Source of the DNA: Pseudotamlana agarivorans
GTDB taxonomy: Bacteria > Bacteroidota > Bacteroidia > Flavobacteriales > Flavobacteriaceae
Length of the DNA: 54,585 nt
Assembly: GCF_001642835.1 (NCBI RefSeq)
Contig: NZ_LXEI01000021.1
Location: 1 to 54,585 of the forward strand
Direction of reading: 5' to 3'
Positions 18,432 to 27,395 of the stretch are shown in pieces (the first letter of the stretch is position 1; every line of letters starts with the position of its first letter). Below the pieces are notes generated by a model that made no database searches, had not been told where the DNA came from, and saw nothing but the letters and a program-made list of their open reading frames with translations. The position numbers and the translations under genes are program-made.

Positions 18432-18447
18432 AAGTCCGTGAGGACTT
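18432..18447. other. 6-bp hairpin with GTGA tetraloop
   Basis: AAGTCC-GTGA-GGACTT: as RNA from the plus strand the loop is a GNRA tetraloop. It sits between the sulfatase stop codon and the broken small gene, with no T-run on either side, so it is not a standard terminator. Confidence 0.35.
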
Positions 18448-18497
18448 ACACAATTAGGCTATAACGAGCAATGAATTATTTACCATGTTGTCAATAG

Positions 18498-19784
18498 TTA
18501 TTTTCTTATCCTTGCCAATTCGATTTCTAATGCTTCTTTATATTTTTTTTCAGTAGTGCTTAGTGTCGAATTCAGTATATTGTTTTTTTCGTATGGATCA
18601 TTAATTAAGTTGTACATTTCCTCCTTTTCATTAGTAAACACTAATAATTTGTATGTACCATTGCTAATTGTCCAAGCATCATTTTTTTCATTCTTCATTT
18701 CAGAATACTGATACTTTCTTATTAATTTATTTTCGGACAAAAGTGACTTAAAGCTTTTACTATCATTTATTTCATCAATTTCTACACCTGCTATTTCGGC
18801 TATTGTTGCAAATAGATCGGTACTGGTTATTAAATTGTTGTCTATCCCTTTTCTTTCAACTCCCTTACCAGATACAAATAAAGGCATATTAATTCCGCCT
18901 TGATATATACTTCTTTTTACTTGATTTTTATTGTATGGATCCTGAGTCACTATTGGTTCTGTGCCGTTATCACCCATAAAAATAATAATAGTATTTTCCC
19001 TGTCTTCTTTTGACAGGACATTTAAAAGTTTTCCTATTTGAAAATCCATTGCTTCAATAGACGCCATAAAATAAGGGGTTGGATCTACATCTTTCGTATA
19101 AGCCGGTAAATTTCCCTGACTGTGCATTTTTAAAGGAGGAGTATGAAAAGGAGTATGTGGAGCATTATATGCTAACCACATAAACCAAGGTTTTTCTTGT
19201 TTTTTAATCCAATTGAACGCTAAATCTGTAAATTTTTTGGTAGTATATTCTGTGGATATTGTTGGTTTTCCTTTTTCTGATAATGGCCAATTATAATAAT
19301 CTTTTACAGAACCTTTAAATATTCCTGCATAATAGTCAATGCCAAAGGTTTCAGGATTAATAGTTGTATCGTAACCCGATAAATGCCATTTGCCAACTAC
19401 AGCGGTGGCATATGAATTATTAGTGTTTTTGTTAATGTATTTTTGTAATAAAATTTCATTTTCACTCAATTTTTGATTCGCCCATCTTACGTTTGTTCGA
19501 TAGCCATATTTACCCGTAATCATTGATGCTCTTGTAGGTGAGCAAGTTGGATATGTCCAGAAATTATTAAAACTTAAACCAGCTTTTCTAATAGCATCTA
19601 AATTTGGTGTATGAGGTTTTATAGTTCCTTCCGTATATCCAGATAATGCGTCTTTCCCCATATCATCTGCTATTATAAATAATATGTTTGGTGCTTTATC
19701 AGGTGTTTTTTTATGATTTATTTTACAACTAAAGAATAAAATGGATAATAAAATGGATAATAAAATGTAGAATGTTTTTTGCAT
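18498..19784 (-). CDS. Type I sulfatase, lipoprotein
   Basis: 428 aa. N-terminal lipoprotein signal with Cys20 (LFFSC). The formylglycine motif is C81-S-P-T-R, matching C-x-P-x-R; 'IIADDMG' supplies the calcium-binding aspartates near residues 40-41, 'GKWHLSG' and 'FMGDNGT' are other S1-family landmarks. It would hydrolyse sulfate esters, probably on algal polysaccharide or host glycans, after Cys81 is oxidised by an anaerobic-type or FGE maturase that is not in this window. The signal region DNA contains a tandem ATGGATAATAAA duplication. Cell-surface or periplasmic placement is inferred from the lipobox. Confidence 0.92.
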   Translation of the reverse strand: MQKTFYILLSILLSILFFSCKINHKKTPDKAPNILFIIADDMGKDALSGYTEGTIKPHTPNLDAIRKAGLSFNNFWTYPTCSPTRASMITGKYGYRTNVRWANQKLSENEILLQKYINKNTNNSYATAVVGKWHLSGYDTTINPETFGIDYYAGIFKGSVKDYYNWPLSEKGKPTISTEYTTKKFTDLAFNWIKKQEKPWFMWLAYNAPHTPFHTPPLKMHSQGNLPAYTKDVDPTPYFMASIEAMDFQIGKLLNVLSKEDRENTIIIFMGDNGTEPIVTQDPYNKNQVKRSIYQGGINMPLFVSGKGVERKGIDNNLITSTDLFATIAEIAGVEIDEINDSKSFKSLLSENKLIRKYQYSEMKNEKNDAWTISNGTYKLLVFTNEKEEMYNLINDPYEKNNILNSTLSTTEKKYKEALEIELARIRK

Positions 19785-19896
19785 TAATGTATGGGGTGAA
19801 TTAGAATTTTTGCCAACGTTCTCTGGATCAACAATTAAAACAGGTGTAACTTGTTGTTTTGTAGGTGTTTATTGTTTTGGGGTCCCAAAATCGTTT

Positions 19897-20682
19897 CTAA
19901 ACCAAATCACTTTTAATAATTTGTTTTAGTTCATTCAGATCACTGTAAACCACAAATTCTCCATCTTTAAAACAAGAGATGTGTCCGGTTTCTTCACTAA
20001 CAACAAGGGCTAGAGCGTCGGTTTTTTCAGAAACTCCGATACCAGCTCTGTGACGTAAACCAAAACGTTTCGGGATGTTTTTTTCGTTATTTACAGGAAG
20101 GATAACACGGGTGGCTTTTACCGTGTTGTGGTTTATGATTATCGCGCCATCGTGCAGGGGACTATTCTTAAAGAAAATACTTTCTATAATGGGTTGAGTG
20201 ACTTTAATATTCATTTCGTCACCCGATTCCGATAAAAAATCTAGGTTGTTGTTACGTTCAAAAACAATTAAAGCACCGGTTTTAGATTGTGCCATTTTAT
20301 TACATGCCGAAATGATGGCATCCACATCGGTTTCGTTGCTATTTTCTGTTTTAAGAAAATTGAGTTGCTTAAATAATTTACCACGGCGACCAAAATTGGT
20401 TGAGCCGACCATGAGTAGGAACTTCCTAATTTCAGGTTGAAAAACAACAATTAATGCAATAATACCCACCTTCATAAAACCTCCAAAAATGCTAGAAAGG
20501 AGTTCCATGTTTAGGAAATCGGTTAATCGCCACGCCCCATAAATAATAATAATTCCAATGAAAATATTAATGGCTACGGTACCTTTTACTAAACGGTATA
20601 AGTAGTAAAGGAGTAAAGCCACAAGAATAACATCGATAATATCAACTACCGTAAAATTTAAAATGTCTTTAAAAATTTCCAA
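19897..20682 (-). CDS. cdaA: Diadenylate cyclase CdaA
   Basis: 261 aa. Three N-terminal transmembrane helices (~12-80) precede a DAC (DisA_N) domain with the catalytic 'DGAIII' and 'RHRAGIG' motifs. It makes c-di-AMP from two ATP. The chosen start is TTG: no in-frame ATG lies upstream before the intergenic region, and MEIFKDILNF aligns with the usual short lead before the first helix. It is third in the folP-lipoprotein-cdaA unit; folP next to cdaA is common in Bacteroidetes. Confidence 0.93.
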   Translation of the reverse strand: MEIFKDILNFTVVDIIDVILVALLLYYLYRLVKGTVAINIFIGIIIIYGAWRLTDFLNMELLSSIFGGFMKVGIIALIVVFQPEIRKFLLMVGSTNFGRRGKLFKQLNFLKTENSNETDVDAIISACNKMAQSKTGALIVFERNNNLDFLSESGDEMNIKVTQPIIESIFFKNSPLHDGAIIINHNTVKATRVILPVNNEKNIPKRFGLRHRAGIGVSEKTDALALVVSEETGHISCFKDGEFVVYSDLNELKQIIKSDLV

Positions 20683-20720
20683 TGATTGTTGGGGTTTTTG
20701 GTAAATGTAATGAAATATGA

Positions 20721-21380
20721 TTAATTGTAAAGAAACTCTTTTTTCGAGAATTTTAGAGGTGTAGTTTTTTTGTTTTGAAACAAGGTTTTGTAATCAATAT
20801 AGTCCTGAAAACTTAAATCTTCATGAAAACCTAAGGTTATGGTGCTGCCGGTCGTATAAATTTTATTCAAGTCCGAAAATAGGTTGTCTGCATTAGTATT
20901 GATAGTTGGAACGTCTTTGTCTTTTTGATCAAGCGTTATTTTGTCGTTGTTGTCAAACCGCACTATAATTGGATGCTTTGTAGTATTTGAAATGCTATCT
21001 TCATTTGTATAAACCACGTCTGTAAAGTCGATAAATCCTAAGTTTTTTCTACTTAAATCATGACAAGTATAATAGTTTCTGGCGTTTTCGTTTTTATGAC
21101 TAGAATTGTTTTTTTTATCCTGAAGGAATTTAATCTTCGGAATAACCTGTTTTAAGCTTAATCGTTTGTCGACATTAATAAGCCAGTTGGTTGATACAAT
21201 TAAGTTTTTTCTATTTAGTTCTATACTATCCGTTTGGGTTTCATCGTAAAACAAATAGCCGGGTGATACATCATTAATTTCAGAAATTTCAGAATGATTT
21301 ATCTCTGGTAATTCTAGTACTTTTTCATTTCCGCAGGAACATAAAACCAACAGACAAAGGAATACAAAATTCAGTTTCAT
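20721..21380 (-). CDS. Hypothetical lipoprotein between folP and cdaA
   Basis: 219 aa. A type II signal ends at Cys16 (LVLCSCG). The mature protein is polar, with 'NARNYYTCHDLSRKNLGFIDFTD', an acidic DxDKDxP stretch, and 'DLNKIYTTGSTITLGFHED' toward the end; no family is recognised. It lies 6 bases after folP and 38 before cdaA on the same strand, so it is cotranscribed with a membrane c-di-AMP cyclase. Envelope location and gene position allow, but do not show, a link to c-di-AMP signalling. Confidence 0.75.
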   Translation of the reverse strand: MKLNFVFLCLLVLCSCGNEKVLELPEINHSEISEINDVSPGYLFYDETQTDSIELNRKNLIVSTNWLINVDKRLSLKQVIPKIKFLQDKKNNSSHKNENARNYYTCHDLSRKNLGFIDFTDVVYTNEDSISNTTKHPIIVRFDNNDKITLDQKDKDVPTINTNADNLFSDLNKIYTTGSTITLGFHEDLSFQDYIDYKTLFQNKKTTPLKFSKKEFLYN

Positions 21381-21386
21381 GGTTTA

Positions 21387-22211
21387 TTATGAATTTAGGG
21401 CATCAACCAATGTTATACATTCTACAGCTTCTCTAACATCGTGAACTCTTAAAATAGAAGCACCTTTTTGTAAGGCTATTGTGTTTAATACCGAAGTGCC
21501 GTTTAGAGCATTTTGGGCATCAGTTTGAAGTTTTTTGTAAATCATGGATTTTCTTGAGAGTCCGATAAGCATCGGTTTATCAGTCATTTTTAGAAGTTCC
21601 AGTTTGTTGAGAAGTTCATAATTCTGCTCTAAATTTTTAGCAAATCCGAAGCCAGGATCTACAATCACATCAATAATCCCAAGCGCTTTAGCAGCGGCTA
21701 AACGTTCTGAAAAATAGAATAAAACATCTTTTGTAATATCGTTATAATCGGTTTGCTGTTGCATGGTTTTTGGTGTGCCTCGCATATGCATCATAATGTA
21801 GGGTACTTTTAATTTAGCAACAGTATCTAACATATTACTATCTAATTTTCCAGCTGAAATATCGTTAATCAGGGCAGCTCCAGCGTGTGTACATTGCTTA
21901 GCAACCTCACTTCTAAAGGTATCTATGGAAAGTAGTATATCAGGAAAGTTTTTTACAAGCGATTTTACAATTGGGACAATACGATTCAATTCTTCAGTTT
22001 CGCTCACATCATCAGCGTTGGGGCGGGAGCTATAAGCACCAACATCGATAAAAGTAGCACCTTCTTTCAGCATTTTGTCTACGGCTAAAAGTACTTCTTT
22101 TTCATTTTTATGAGCACCACCATCATAAAATGAGTCTGGTGTTACATTCAATATCCCCATGACTTTTGGGGTAGATAAATCGATGAGTTGTCCTTTGCAA
22201 TTTATAGTCAT
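21387..22211 (-). CDS. folP: Dihydropteroate synthase
   Basis: 274 aa. 'MGILNVTPDSFYDGG' (DHPS signature 1), 'FIDVGAYSSRPNA' (signature 2, GGxSTRP variant), 'INDISAG', 'DPGFGFAKN' and 'IGLSRKSM' together define the TIM-barrel DHPS. It joins p-aminobenzoate to 7,8-dihydropterin pyrophosphate in folate synthesis. First gene of the folP-lipoprotein-cdaA unit, divergent from the DUF1599 gene. Confidence 0.95.
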   Translation of the reverse strand: MTINCKGQLIDLSTPKVMGILNVTPDSFYDGGAHKNEKEVLLAVDKMLKEGATFIDVGAYSSRPNADDVSETEELNRIVPIVKSLVKNFPDILLSIDTFRSEVAKQCTHAGAALINDISAGKLDSNMLDTVAKLKVPYIMMHMRGTPKTMQQQTDYNDITKDVLFYFSERLAAAKALGIIDVIVDPGFGFAKNLEQNYELLNKLELLKMTDKPMLIGLSRKSMIYKKLQTDAQNALNGTSVLNTIALQKGASILRVHDVREAVECITLVDALNS

Positions 22212-22315
22212 TGATGTGGTTTTGTGAGGTCTAGGAATATAAATCGAAGATTAAGCCTTAAACCTTTGAACATTCTAATAATTTATGCGAAATTTACGCA
22301 AAATTCAATTTATTT

Positions 22316-22861
22316 ATGCAAGATACTTCAAAACAATACGACGCTGTCATAGATATCTGTAAAAGTTTATTCACAAAGAAAATGAGCGATTATGGCTGTG
22401 CCTGGAGAATCTTGAGACTACCATCATTAACCGATCAAATTTTTATTAAAGCCCAACGTATTCGTGGCTTACAAGAAAATGACGTTCAAAAAGTAAATGA
22501 GGGTCAAGAAAGTGAGTTTATAGGGATTATAAACTATAGTATTATGGCATTAATTCAGATAGAAAAGGGCGTTGTAGAACAACCCGATTTGTCGCATGAT
22601 GAAGCTATAGATCTATACACAAAAATGGCCGCTGCAACTAAAAAACTGATGGAGGACAAAAATCACGATTATGGCGAAGCTTGGCGTGATATGCGGGTGA
22701 GTAGCTTAACCGATTTAATATTGCAAAAGTTACTACGCGTGAAACAAATTGAAGATAATCAAGGAAAAACTATTGTAAGTGAAGGTATTGATGCGAATTA
22801 TCAAGATATGATTAATTACGCGATTTTCGCTATGATTCACTTAAATGCAGGTAAAAAATAG
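22316..22861 (+). CDS. DUF1599 protein with two tandem repeats
   Basis: 181 aa. It consists of two homologous halves: 'KMSDYGCAWRILRLPSLTDQI ... FIGIINYSIMALIQIE' and 'KNHDYGEAWRDMRVSSLTDLI ... YQDMINYAIFAMIHL'. The D-Y-G-x-A-W-R and I-N-Y motifs are the family hallmark; Pfam relates DUF1599 to nucleotide-modification-associated proteins, but no activity is established. No signal peptide. Its stop codon abuts the start of the BT_3928-family gene, so they form one operon. Confidence 0.85.
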   Translation: MQDTSKQYDAVIDICKSLFTKKMSDYGCAWRILRLPSLTDQIFIKAQRIRGLQENDVQKVNEGQESEFIGIINYSIMALIQIEKGVVEQPDLSHDEAIDLYTKMAAATKKLMEDKNHDYGEAWRDMRVSSLTDLILQKLLRVKQIEDNQGKTIVSEGIDANYQDMINYAIFAMIHLNAGKK

Positions 22862-23956
22862 ATGAGAGTATTAGTAGCCATTTCTAGAATTTTTGTAGGT
22901 GTATTATTTATAATTTCAGGTTTAATTAAGCTGAACGACCCCTTAGGATTTTCTTATAAATTACAAGAATATTTTAGTGCCGATGTACTAAATATGGAAT
23001 TTCTAATCCCATATGCTTTAGGGATTTCTGTGCTAGTAGTGGTTTTCGAAGTTGTATTGGGCGTATTCTTATTAATAGGGTATAAGCCTAAATTTACGGT
23101 TTGGAGCTTGCTGTTAATGATTGTGTTTTTTACTTTTTTAACTTTCTATTCGGCTTATTTCGATAAAGTAAAGGATTGTGGCTGCTTCGGCGATGCCCTT
23201 AAACTAACCCCATGGGAAAGCTTCACCAAGGATGTTATACTTCTGGTTTTTATATTAATATTATTTGTAGGCGTAAAATACATTCACCCTGTTTTTGGAA
23301 AACTACAAACCACCATTTTCGCTTTATTGAGTTTTATTTTAAGCTTATGGTTTGGTTTTCATGTTTTAGAACATTTACCTGCCGTCGATTTTAGAGCCTA
23401 TAAAATTGGAGCCAATATTTCAGAAGGGATGTCTGTTCCAGAAGACGCACCTAAACCAATACAAGAATACAGCTGGACCTTTAATGTAAATGGCGAGGAA
23501 AAAACGATAAAAACAAATGGTTCTTATCCGTCGGTAGATGGCGATTTTGTTGGTGTTGAAACTAAGGTGATTCAGGAAGGATACCAACCACCCATTTACG
23601 ATTTCTCTATCGAAAGTGAGGAAGAAGATCTCACAGCACAATTTTTAGCTGAGGAAAAACTCATTGTAGTAGTTTCTTATAGCTTGGAGAATATTGAAAA
23701 AAATGGAGCATTGAAGTTAAAAGGTCTTCAAGATGAAGCCCGAAAAAAAGGCTATAAAATTATTGGGTTAACCGCTTCTGGAGAAGACGCTAAACAACGC
23801 ATTAAAGAAACATATAATATCGATTTTGAGTTTTATTTATGTGATGAAAAAGCTTTAAAAACGGTGGTTCGTTCTAATCCAGGGGTGTTAGAACTCGATA
23901 AGGGTACCGTGATGCAAAAAGTACATTGGAATGACATCGAAGAATTAAAGCTTTAA
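22862..23956 (+). CDS. BT_3928-family membrane protein (DoxX/MauE-like)
   Basis: 364 aa. Four transmembrane helices in residues ~1-165 resemble DoxX/MauE ('FVGVLFIISGLIKLNDPLGFS' at the start, 'KDCGCFGDALKLTPWESF' between helices, with a conserved CGCFGD). Residues ~230-364 form a soluble domain with a thioredoxin-like flavour ('LIVVVSYSLENIEKNGALKL', 'RSNPGVLELDKGTV') but without a CxxC. The family is restricted to Bacteroidetes and uncharacterised; a thiol or redox role is suggested by MauE kinship and by the TlpA gene downstream. Confidence 0.82.
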   Translation: MRVLVAISRIFVGVLFIISGLIKLNDPLGFSYKLQEYFSADVLNMEFLIPYALGISVLVVVFEVVLGVFLLIGYKPKFTVWSLLLMIVFFTFLTFYSAYFDKVKDCGCFGDALKLTPWESFTKDVILLVFILILFVGVKYIHPVFGKLQTTIFALLSFILSLWFGFHVLEHLPAVDFRAYKIGANISEGMSVPEDAPKPIQEYSWTFNVNGEEKTIKTNGSYPSVDGDFVGVETKVIQEGYQPPIYDFSIESEEEDLTAQFLAEEKLIVVVSYSLENIEKNGALKLKGLQDEARKKGYKIIGLTASGEDAKQRIKETYNIDFEFYLCDEKALKTVVRSNPGVLELDKGTVMQKVHWNDIEELKL

Positions 23957-23997
23957 ATCTGAAGAGATGATCATTAAAAAAATAAATTGATAACTGC

Positions 23998-25074
23998 TTG
24001 ATAGGATATTTGTTAAATAAAATAGGATATGCTTTACTCACACTCTTTGGGGTGGTTACGGTCATATTCTTTTTATTTAATGTGCTTCCTGGTGATCCTG
24101 CTCAAATGATGTTGGGGCAAAATGAAGACAGCGAGCAACTCCAATTAATAAAGCAGAAATATGGCTTCGATAAATCGACCACAACACAATACCTATATTA
24201 TTTAAACGATTTATCTCCCATTTCCATACACTCCAATTCGGAGGACGATTACACCTATTTAAAGCCAGGGAAATATCATGAAAACCGTTTGTTTTCTTTA
24301 GGAAACAAAACCGTTGTTTTAAAACTACCCTATTTACGAGAGTCTTTTACCAAACAAGGGAAATTGGTGAGTCAGGTGCTAAGCGAAACTTTACCTAATA
24401 CCTTCGTTTTAGCCATTACGGCTATTGTTATTGCCATGCTTTTAGGGGTGTTTTTAGGCGTTGTTTCTGCTTTAAACAAAGATACTTGGCTCGACAAATG
24501 CATTCAAATTATAAGTACTTTTGGGATGAGTGTCCCTTCATTTTTTAGCGCCATTTTGTTTGCTTGGTTATTCGGATTTGTATTACATGAGTATACCCAT
24601 TTAGAAATGACGGGGAGCTTGTACGAGTTAGACGATTTTGGCGAAGGCATGCATATCAGATGGAAAAACTTAATTCTTCCAGCCATCGTTTTAGGGATAA
24701 GACCTTTGGCAGTGGTTATTCAGCTTATGCGTAATTCCTTATTGGAAGTTTTTAATCAGGATTATATCAGAACCGCGAGAGCGAAAGGTTTAAGTGAGTT
24801 TCAAATTATAAGAAAACATGCCATAAAAAACGCTTTAAATCCTGTAGTTACTGCCATTTCGGGATGGTTTGCTTCCATGCTGGCAGGAGCGGTTTTTGTA
24901 GAATACATTTTTGGTTGGAACGGCTTAGGGAAAGAAATCGTGAATGCCTTAAATACTTTAGATTTACCCGTTATCATGGGGGCGGTACTTATCATTGCTT
25001 TACTTTTTATCATTATTAATATTTTTGTAGATCTTATTTATGTTTGGTTAGATCCTAAAGTAAAGCTAGAATAA
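23998..25074 (+). CDS. Orphan DppB/OppB-type ABC permease
   Basis: 358 aa with six predicted transmembrane helices. 'PGDPAQMMLGQ' and the EAA-loop 'RTARAKGLSEFQIIRKHAIKNALNPV' are diagnostic of the peptide/nickel permease B family. The likely start is TTG (23998); the ATG at 23967 is out of frame and ends after a few codons, and the protein begins as homologues do. No DppC, ATPase or binding protein is nearby, so it must partner with components encoded elsewhere. Confidence 0.88.
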   Translation: MIGYLLNKIGYALLTLFGVVTVIFFLFNVLPGDPAQMMLGQNEDSEQLQLIKQKYGFDKSTTTQYLYYLNDLSPISIHSNSEDDYTYLKPGKYHENRLFSLGNKTVVLKLPYLRESFTKQGKLVSQVLSETLPNTFVLAITAIVIAMLLGVFLGVVSALNKDTWLDKCIQIISTFGMSVPSFFSAILFAWLFGFVLHEYTHLEMTGSLYELDDFGEGMHIRWKNLILPAIVLGIRPLAVVIQLMRNSLLEVFNQDYIRTARAKGLSEFQIIRKHAIKNALNPVVTAISGWFASMLAGAVFVEYIFGWNGLGKEIVNALNTLDLPVIMGAVLIIALLFIIINIFVDLIYVWLDPKVKLE

Positions 25075-25147
25075 TAAAGCGCATTCTTAATGTTAGGTTG
25101 ATGCCAAAAGCGAGACCGATTCATTTAACAAATAACATACTTCAATA

Positions 25148-25639
25148 ATGAAAAAAATAATCACTTTACTTGTCGTTTTAATCAGTATAACCTCTTGCAA
25201 CTCACAAACCCCAACAAAATTTTCAGAAGACGCCTTAAATGATGTATTTTTAGGCTTGAATGGCGAGAAAACGGTTTTTAAAGACATATTAAGTGCTCAT
25301 AAAGGCAAAGATATCGTTATAGACGTTTGGGCATCATGGTGTAGCGATTGTATTAAAGGCATGCCTAAAGTGAAAGCATTGCAGGAAAACCACCCCGATG
25401 TGGCCTATGTATTTTTATCTTTAGATAGGAAGATTGATGCATGGAAACATGGCATTAAAAAATATGAAGTCGAGGGGGAGCACTACTACCTGGAAAATGG
25501 AAAGAAAAGTCCGTTTGGAGATTTTGTAAATATCGATTGGATACCACGATATATGGTGGTTGATGCCGAAGGAAATATTAAGTTATTCAAGGCAGTTGAA
25601 GCCGACGATAAAAGGATTGAACACATATTAAATAACTAA
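25148..25639 (+). CDS. TlpA-family thiol-disulfide lipoprotein
   Basis: 163 aa. Lipoprotein signal with Cys17 (ISITSC). The thioredoxin fold shows 'VIDVWASWCSDCIKGMPK' with the redox pair C65-x-x-C68 and the cis-proline segment 'DWIPRYMVVD'. It should act as a periplasm-facing reductant or oxidase. Its neighbours are the BT_3928-family MauE-like protein upstream and tpiA 34 bases downstream. Confidence 0.9.
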   Translation: MKKIITLLVVLISITSCNSQTPTKFSEDALNDVFLGLNGEKTVFKDILSAHKGKDIVIDVWASWCSDCIKGMPKVKALQENHPDVAYVFLSLDRKIDAWKHGIKKYEVEGEHYYLENGKKSPFGDFVNIDWIPRYMVVDAEGNIKLFKAVEADDKRIEHILNN

Positions 25640-25673
25640 ATAAAAACCTTGAAAAAACAAGGGACATACTACC

Positions 25674-26423
25674 ATGAGAAAACAAATTGTAGCAGGAAAC
25701 TGGAAAATGAACAACGATTTAGCGCAAACCGAAACGCTAATAACAAGCTTATCTAAACAGGCGAAAACTACCGATGCCGAAGTTATGATTGCACCAGCAG
25801 CAACCAATTTATGGCATGCTTATAACAGTACTAAAGGTACAGGTATAGAAGTTGTAGCTCAAAACATGCATTTCGCTGAAAACGGTGCCTATACAGGCGA
25901 AGTTAGTGCAAGCATGCTAAAAAGTATCGGCATCAATACCGTGATATTAGGCCATAGTGAGCGTCGTGAGTACTTTAATGAAACCGATGAAACCTTAGCC
26001 AAAAAGGTAGATATGGCCCTTTCTAAAGGTATGCGTATCATTTTTTGTTTCGGTGAAGAGTTAGCTGATAGAAAAGCAGGAAAAGAAGAGGCCGTAGTTG
26101 GCAGTCAAATTAAGAATGCTTTATTCCACCTTACTGCAGCCGATTTTCAGAATATTGTTTTAGCCTATGAGCCAGTTTGGGCCATAGGAACAGGAGAAAC
26201 GGCTACTGCCGAACAAGCACAAGACATGCATGCCTTCATAAGAAAAACATTATCGGATCAATATGGGAATGATGTTGCAGAAATGGTTTCCATACTTTAT
26301 GGTGGTAGTGTAAAACCAAACAACGCTGAGGAGATTTTCTCTAAGCCAGATGTAGATGGTGGTTTAATTGGGGGTGCTTCACTTAATGCCGAAGATTTTT
26401 TCGCCATCGTTAATGCGTTTTAA
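25674..26423 (+). CDS. tpiA: Triosephosphate isomerase
   Basis: 249 aa, standard length. 'AGNWKMNN' (Lys-binding N-K pair), 'ILGHSERREYF' with catalytic His, 'LAYEPVWAIGTG' with catalytic Glu and loop 6, and 'YGGSVKP' phosphate loop are all present. It interconverts DHAP and glyceraldehyde 3-phosphate. It follows the TlpA gene closely and is followed by a repeat-rich gap and an inserted toxin-antitoxin pair. Confidence 0.97.
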   Translation: MRKQIVAGNWKMNNDLAQTETLITSLSKQAKTTDAEVMIAPAATNLWHAYNSTKGTGIEVVAQNMHFAENGAYTGEVSASMLKSIGINTVILGHSERREYFNETDETLAKKVDMALSKGMRIIFCFGEELADRKAGKEEAVVGSQIKNALFHLTAADFQNIVLAYEPVWAIGTGETATAEQAQDMHAFIRKTLSDQYGNDVAEMVSILYGGSVKPNNAEEIFSKPDVDGGLIGGASLNAEDFFAIVNAF

Positions 26424-26476
26424 TTCCTAACAACTTAGATCATTTTCGTTAATTCGGAAATAGCTTTTAATATTTT

Positions 26477-26568
26477 GGGCGTTACCCCGATGAAAAATCG
26501 GGGTCGCGCTTTACGTTATATCTTTTTTTCCTAAGGTCAAAAAAGGATGCCACTTCAATCGCTAACGC
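26477..26568. repeat. Intergenic palindromic repeat, copy A
   Basis: Bounded by GGGCGTTA and GCTAACGC (outer inverted ends GCGTTA/TAACGC). Inside is a perfect 8-bp hairpin (ACCCCGAT/ATCGGGGT, 26484-26504), then TATATCTT, a second T-run/A-run stem, and AAAAGGATGCC. The same order of parts with different stem sequences recurs at 52603-52713. From memory, elements of this wording are scattered through many flavobacterial genomes. Confidence 0.7.
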
Positions 26569-26588
26569 AGTACCACGTGTATTTCGTC

Positions 26589-26609
26589 ATTCTGAACTTG
26601 ATTCAGAAT
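26589..26609. repeat. Short hairpin repeat (ATTCTGAA/TTCAGAAT)
   Basis: 8-bp stem with CTTGA loop followed by CTCA. Sister of the hairpin at 13933-13953 with paired changes at the stem base. The rest of 26424-26748 holds no supportable gene. Confidence 0.6.
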
Positions 26610-26748
26610 CTCATCTTAGATATAACTTGTGGAAAAATGTTGCAAGACTGAGTAATGTGAATGGAACGGCTAATAAAATTAAGTAACGTAGTTGGTATCG
26701 AGTGTAGACGTGAACCAGAATTTACTTATGGGTATTACTGGCGTTTCG

Positions 26749-27099
26749 TTATTTATTATCCGTAATAAGTTTATCTATATCAGATTTTAATTTTGGAAGG
26801 TGATTTATAAGAATGGACCAAATATTTTCATCAGATATGTTGTCGTAGGCGTGAATCACTTGGTTTCTTAATCCAATAATAGCTTTAGCATTGGAGATGG
26901 TATTTATAAAGGAAGCATCTCTTTTAATAATCCGGTTAACAGCTTCTCCTATAATCTCTAAATCACGCTCAACAGCTCTTTTAAGCATGGTGTTCTTTCG
27001 GTATTCATCGAAATCTTTATCTGTCTTTTCGAAATAAAGGTCAATCTCTTCGATTGCCATTTTTATATCAAAAAGCCATTTTAAAACCCTTTCATCCAT
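26749..27099 (-). CDS. hepT: HepT-like HEPN toxin (DUF86)
   Basis: 116 aa. The HEPN RNase motif R-x4-H-x-Y is intact as R78-N-Q-V-I-H83-A-Y85; the rest is helical as expected for HepT (DUF86). In the HepT/MntA family the toxin cleaves RNA and is silenced by AMPylation of the tyrosine in this motif by MntA. It overlaps the upstream mntA gene by 8 bases, giving translational coupling. It stands on the strand opposite to the surrounding tpiA and prmA genes. Confidence 0.92.
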   Translation of the reverse strand: MDERVLKWLFDIKMAIEEIDLYFEKTDKDFDEYRKNTMLKRAVERDLEIIGEAVNRIIKRDASFINTISNAKAIIGLRNQVIHAYDNISDENIWSILINHLPKLKSDIDKLITDNK

Positions 27100-27391
27100 A
27101 TACTAATTCTTTGTTTTTTTCTATGGATTTTATAAGGATAGGGTTTTTAAGAGTCTGTTCTTCAATGAGGTCAACTTCTCTTTGGAAAATTTTTTTAAGT
27201 TTTTCTTTTAGTGATAGATAGTTATCAAAATATTTTTCTAAATCGATTTTTTGAAACTTTACTAAAAAATCTATGTCACTATTTTTTGAGAAATGATTTC
27301 CAGTAGCTGAACCAAATAAATAAAGCTTTTCTACGAGATGCGCTTCGCAGATTGAATTTATTAAATTCTTATTTTGTTCAGTTATAATCAT
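27092..27391 (-). CDS. mntA: MntA-like nucleotidyltransferase antitoxin
   Basis: 99 aa minimal nucleotidyltransferase. G27-S28-x10-D39-x-D41 is the family's catalytic motif and D74 in 'EVDLIE' is the third carboxylate, so the enzyme looks active. It should AMPylate and thereby neutralise HepT. First gene of the pair. Confidence 0.92.
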   Translation of the reverse strand: MIITEQNKNLINSICEAHLVEKLYLFGSATGNHFSKNSDIDFLVKFQKIDLEKYFDNYLSLKEKLKKIFQREVDLIEEQTLKNPILIKSIEKNKELVYG

Positions 27392-27395
27392 ATCT

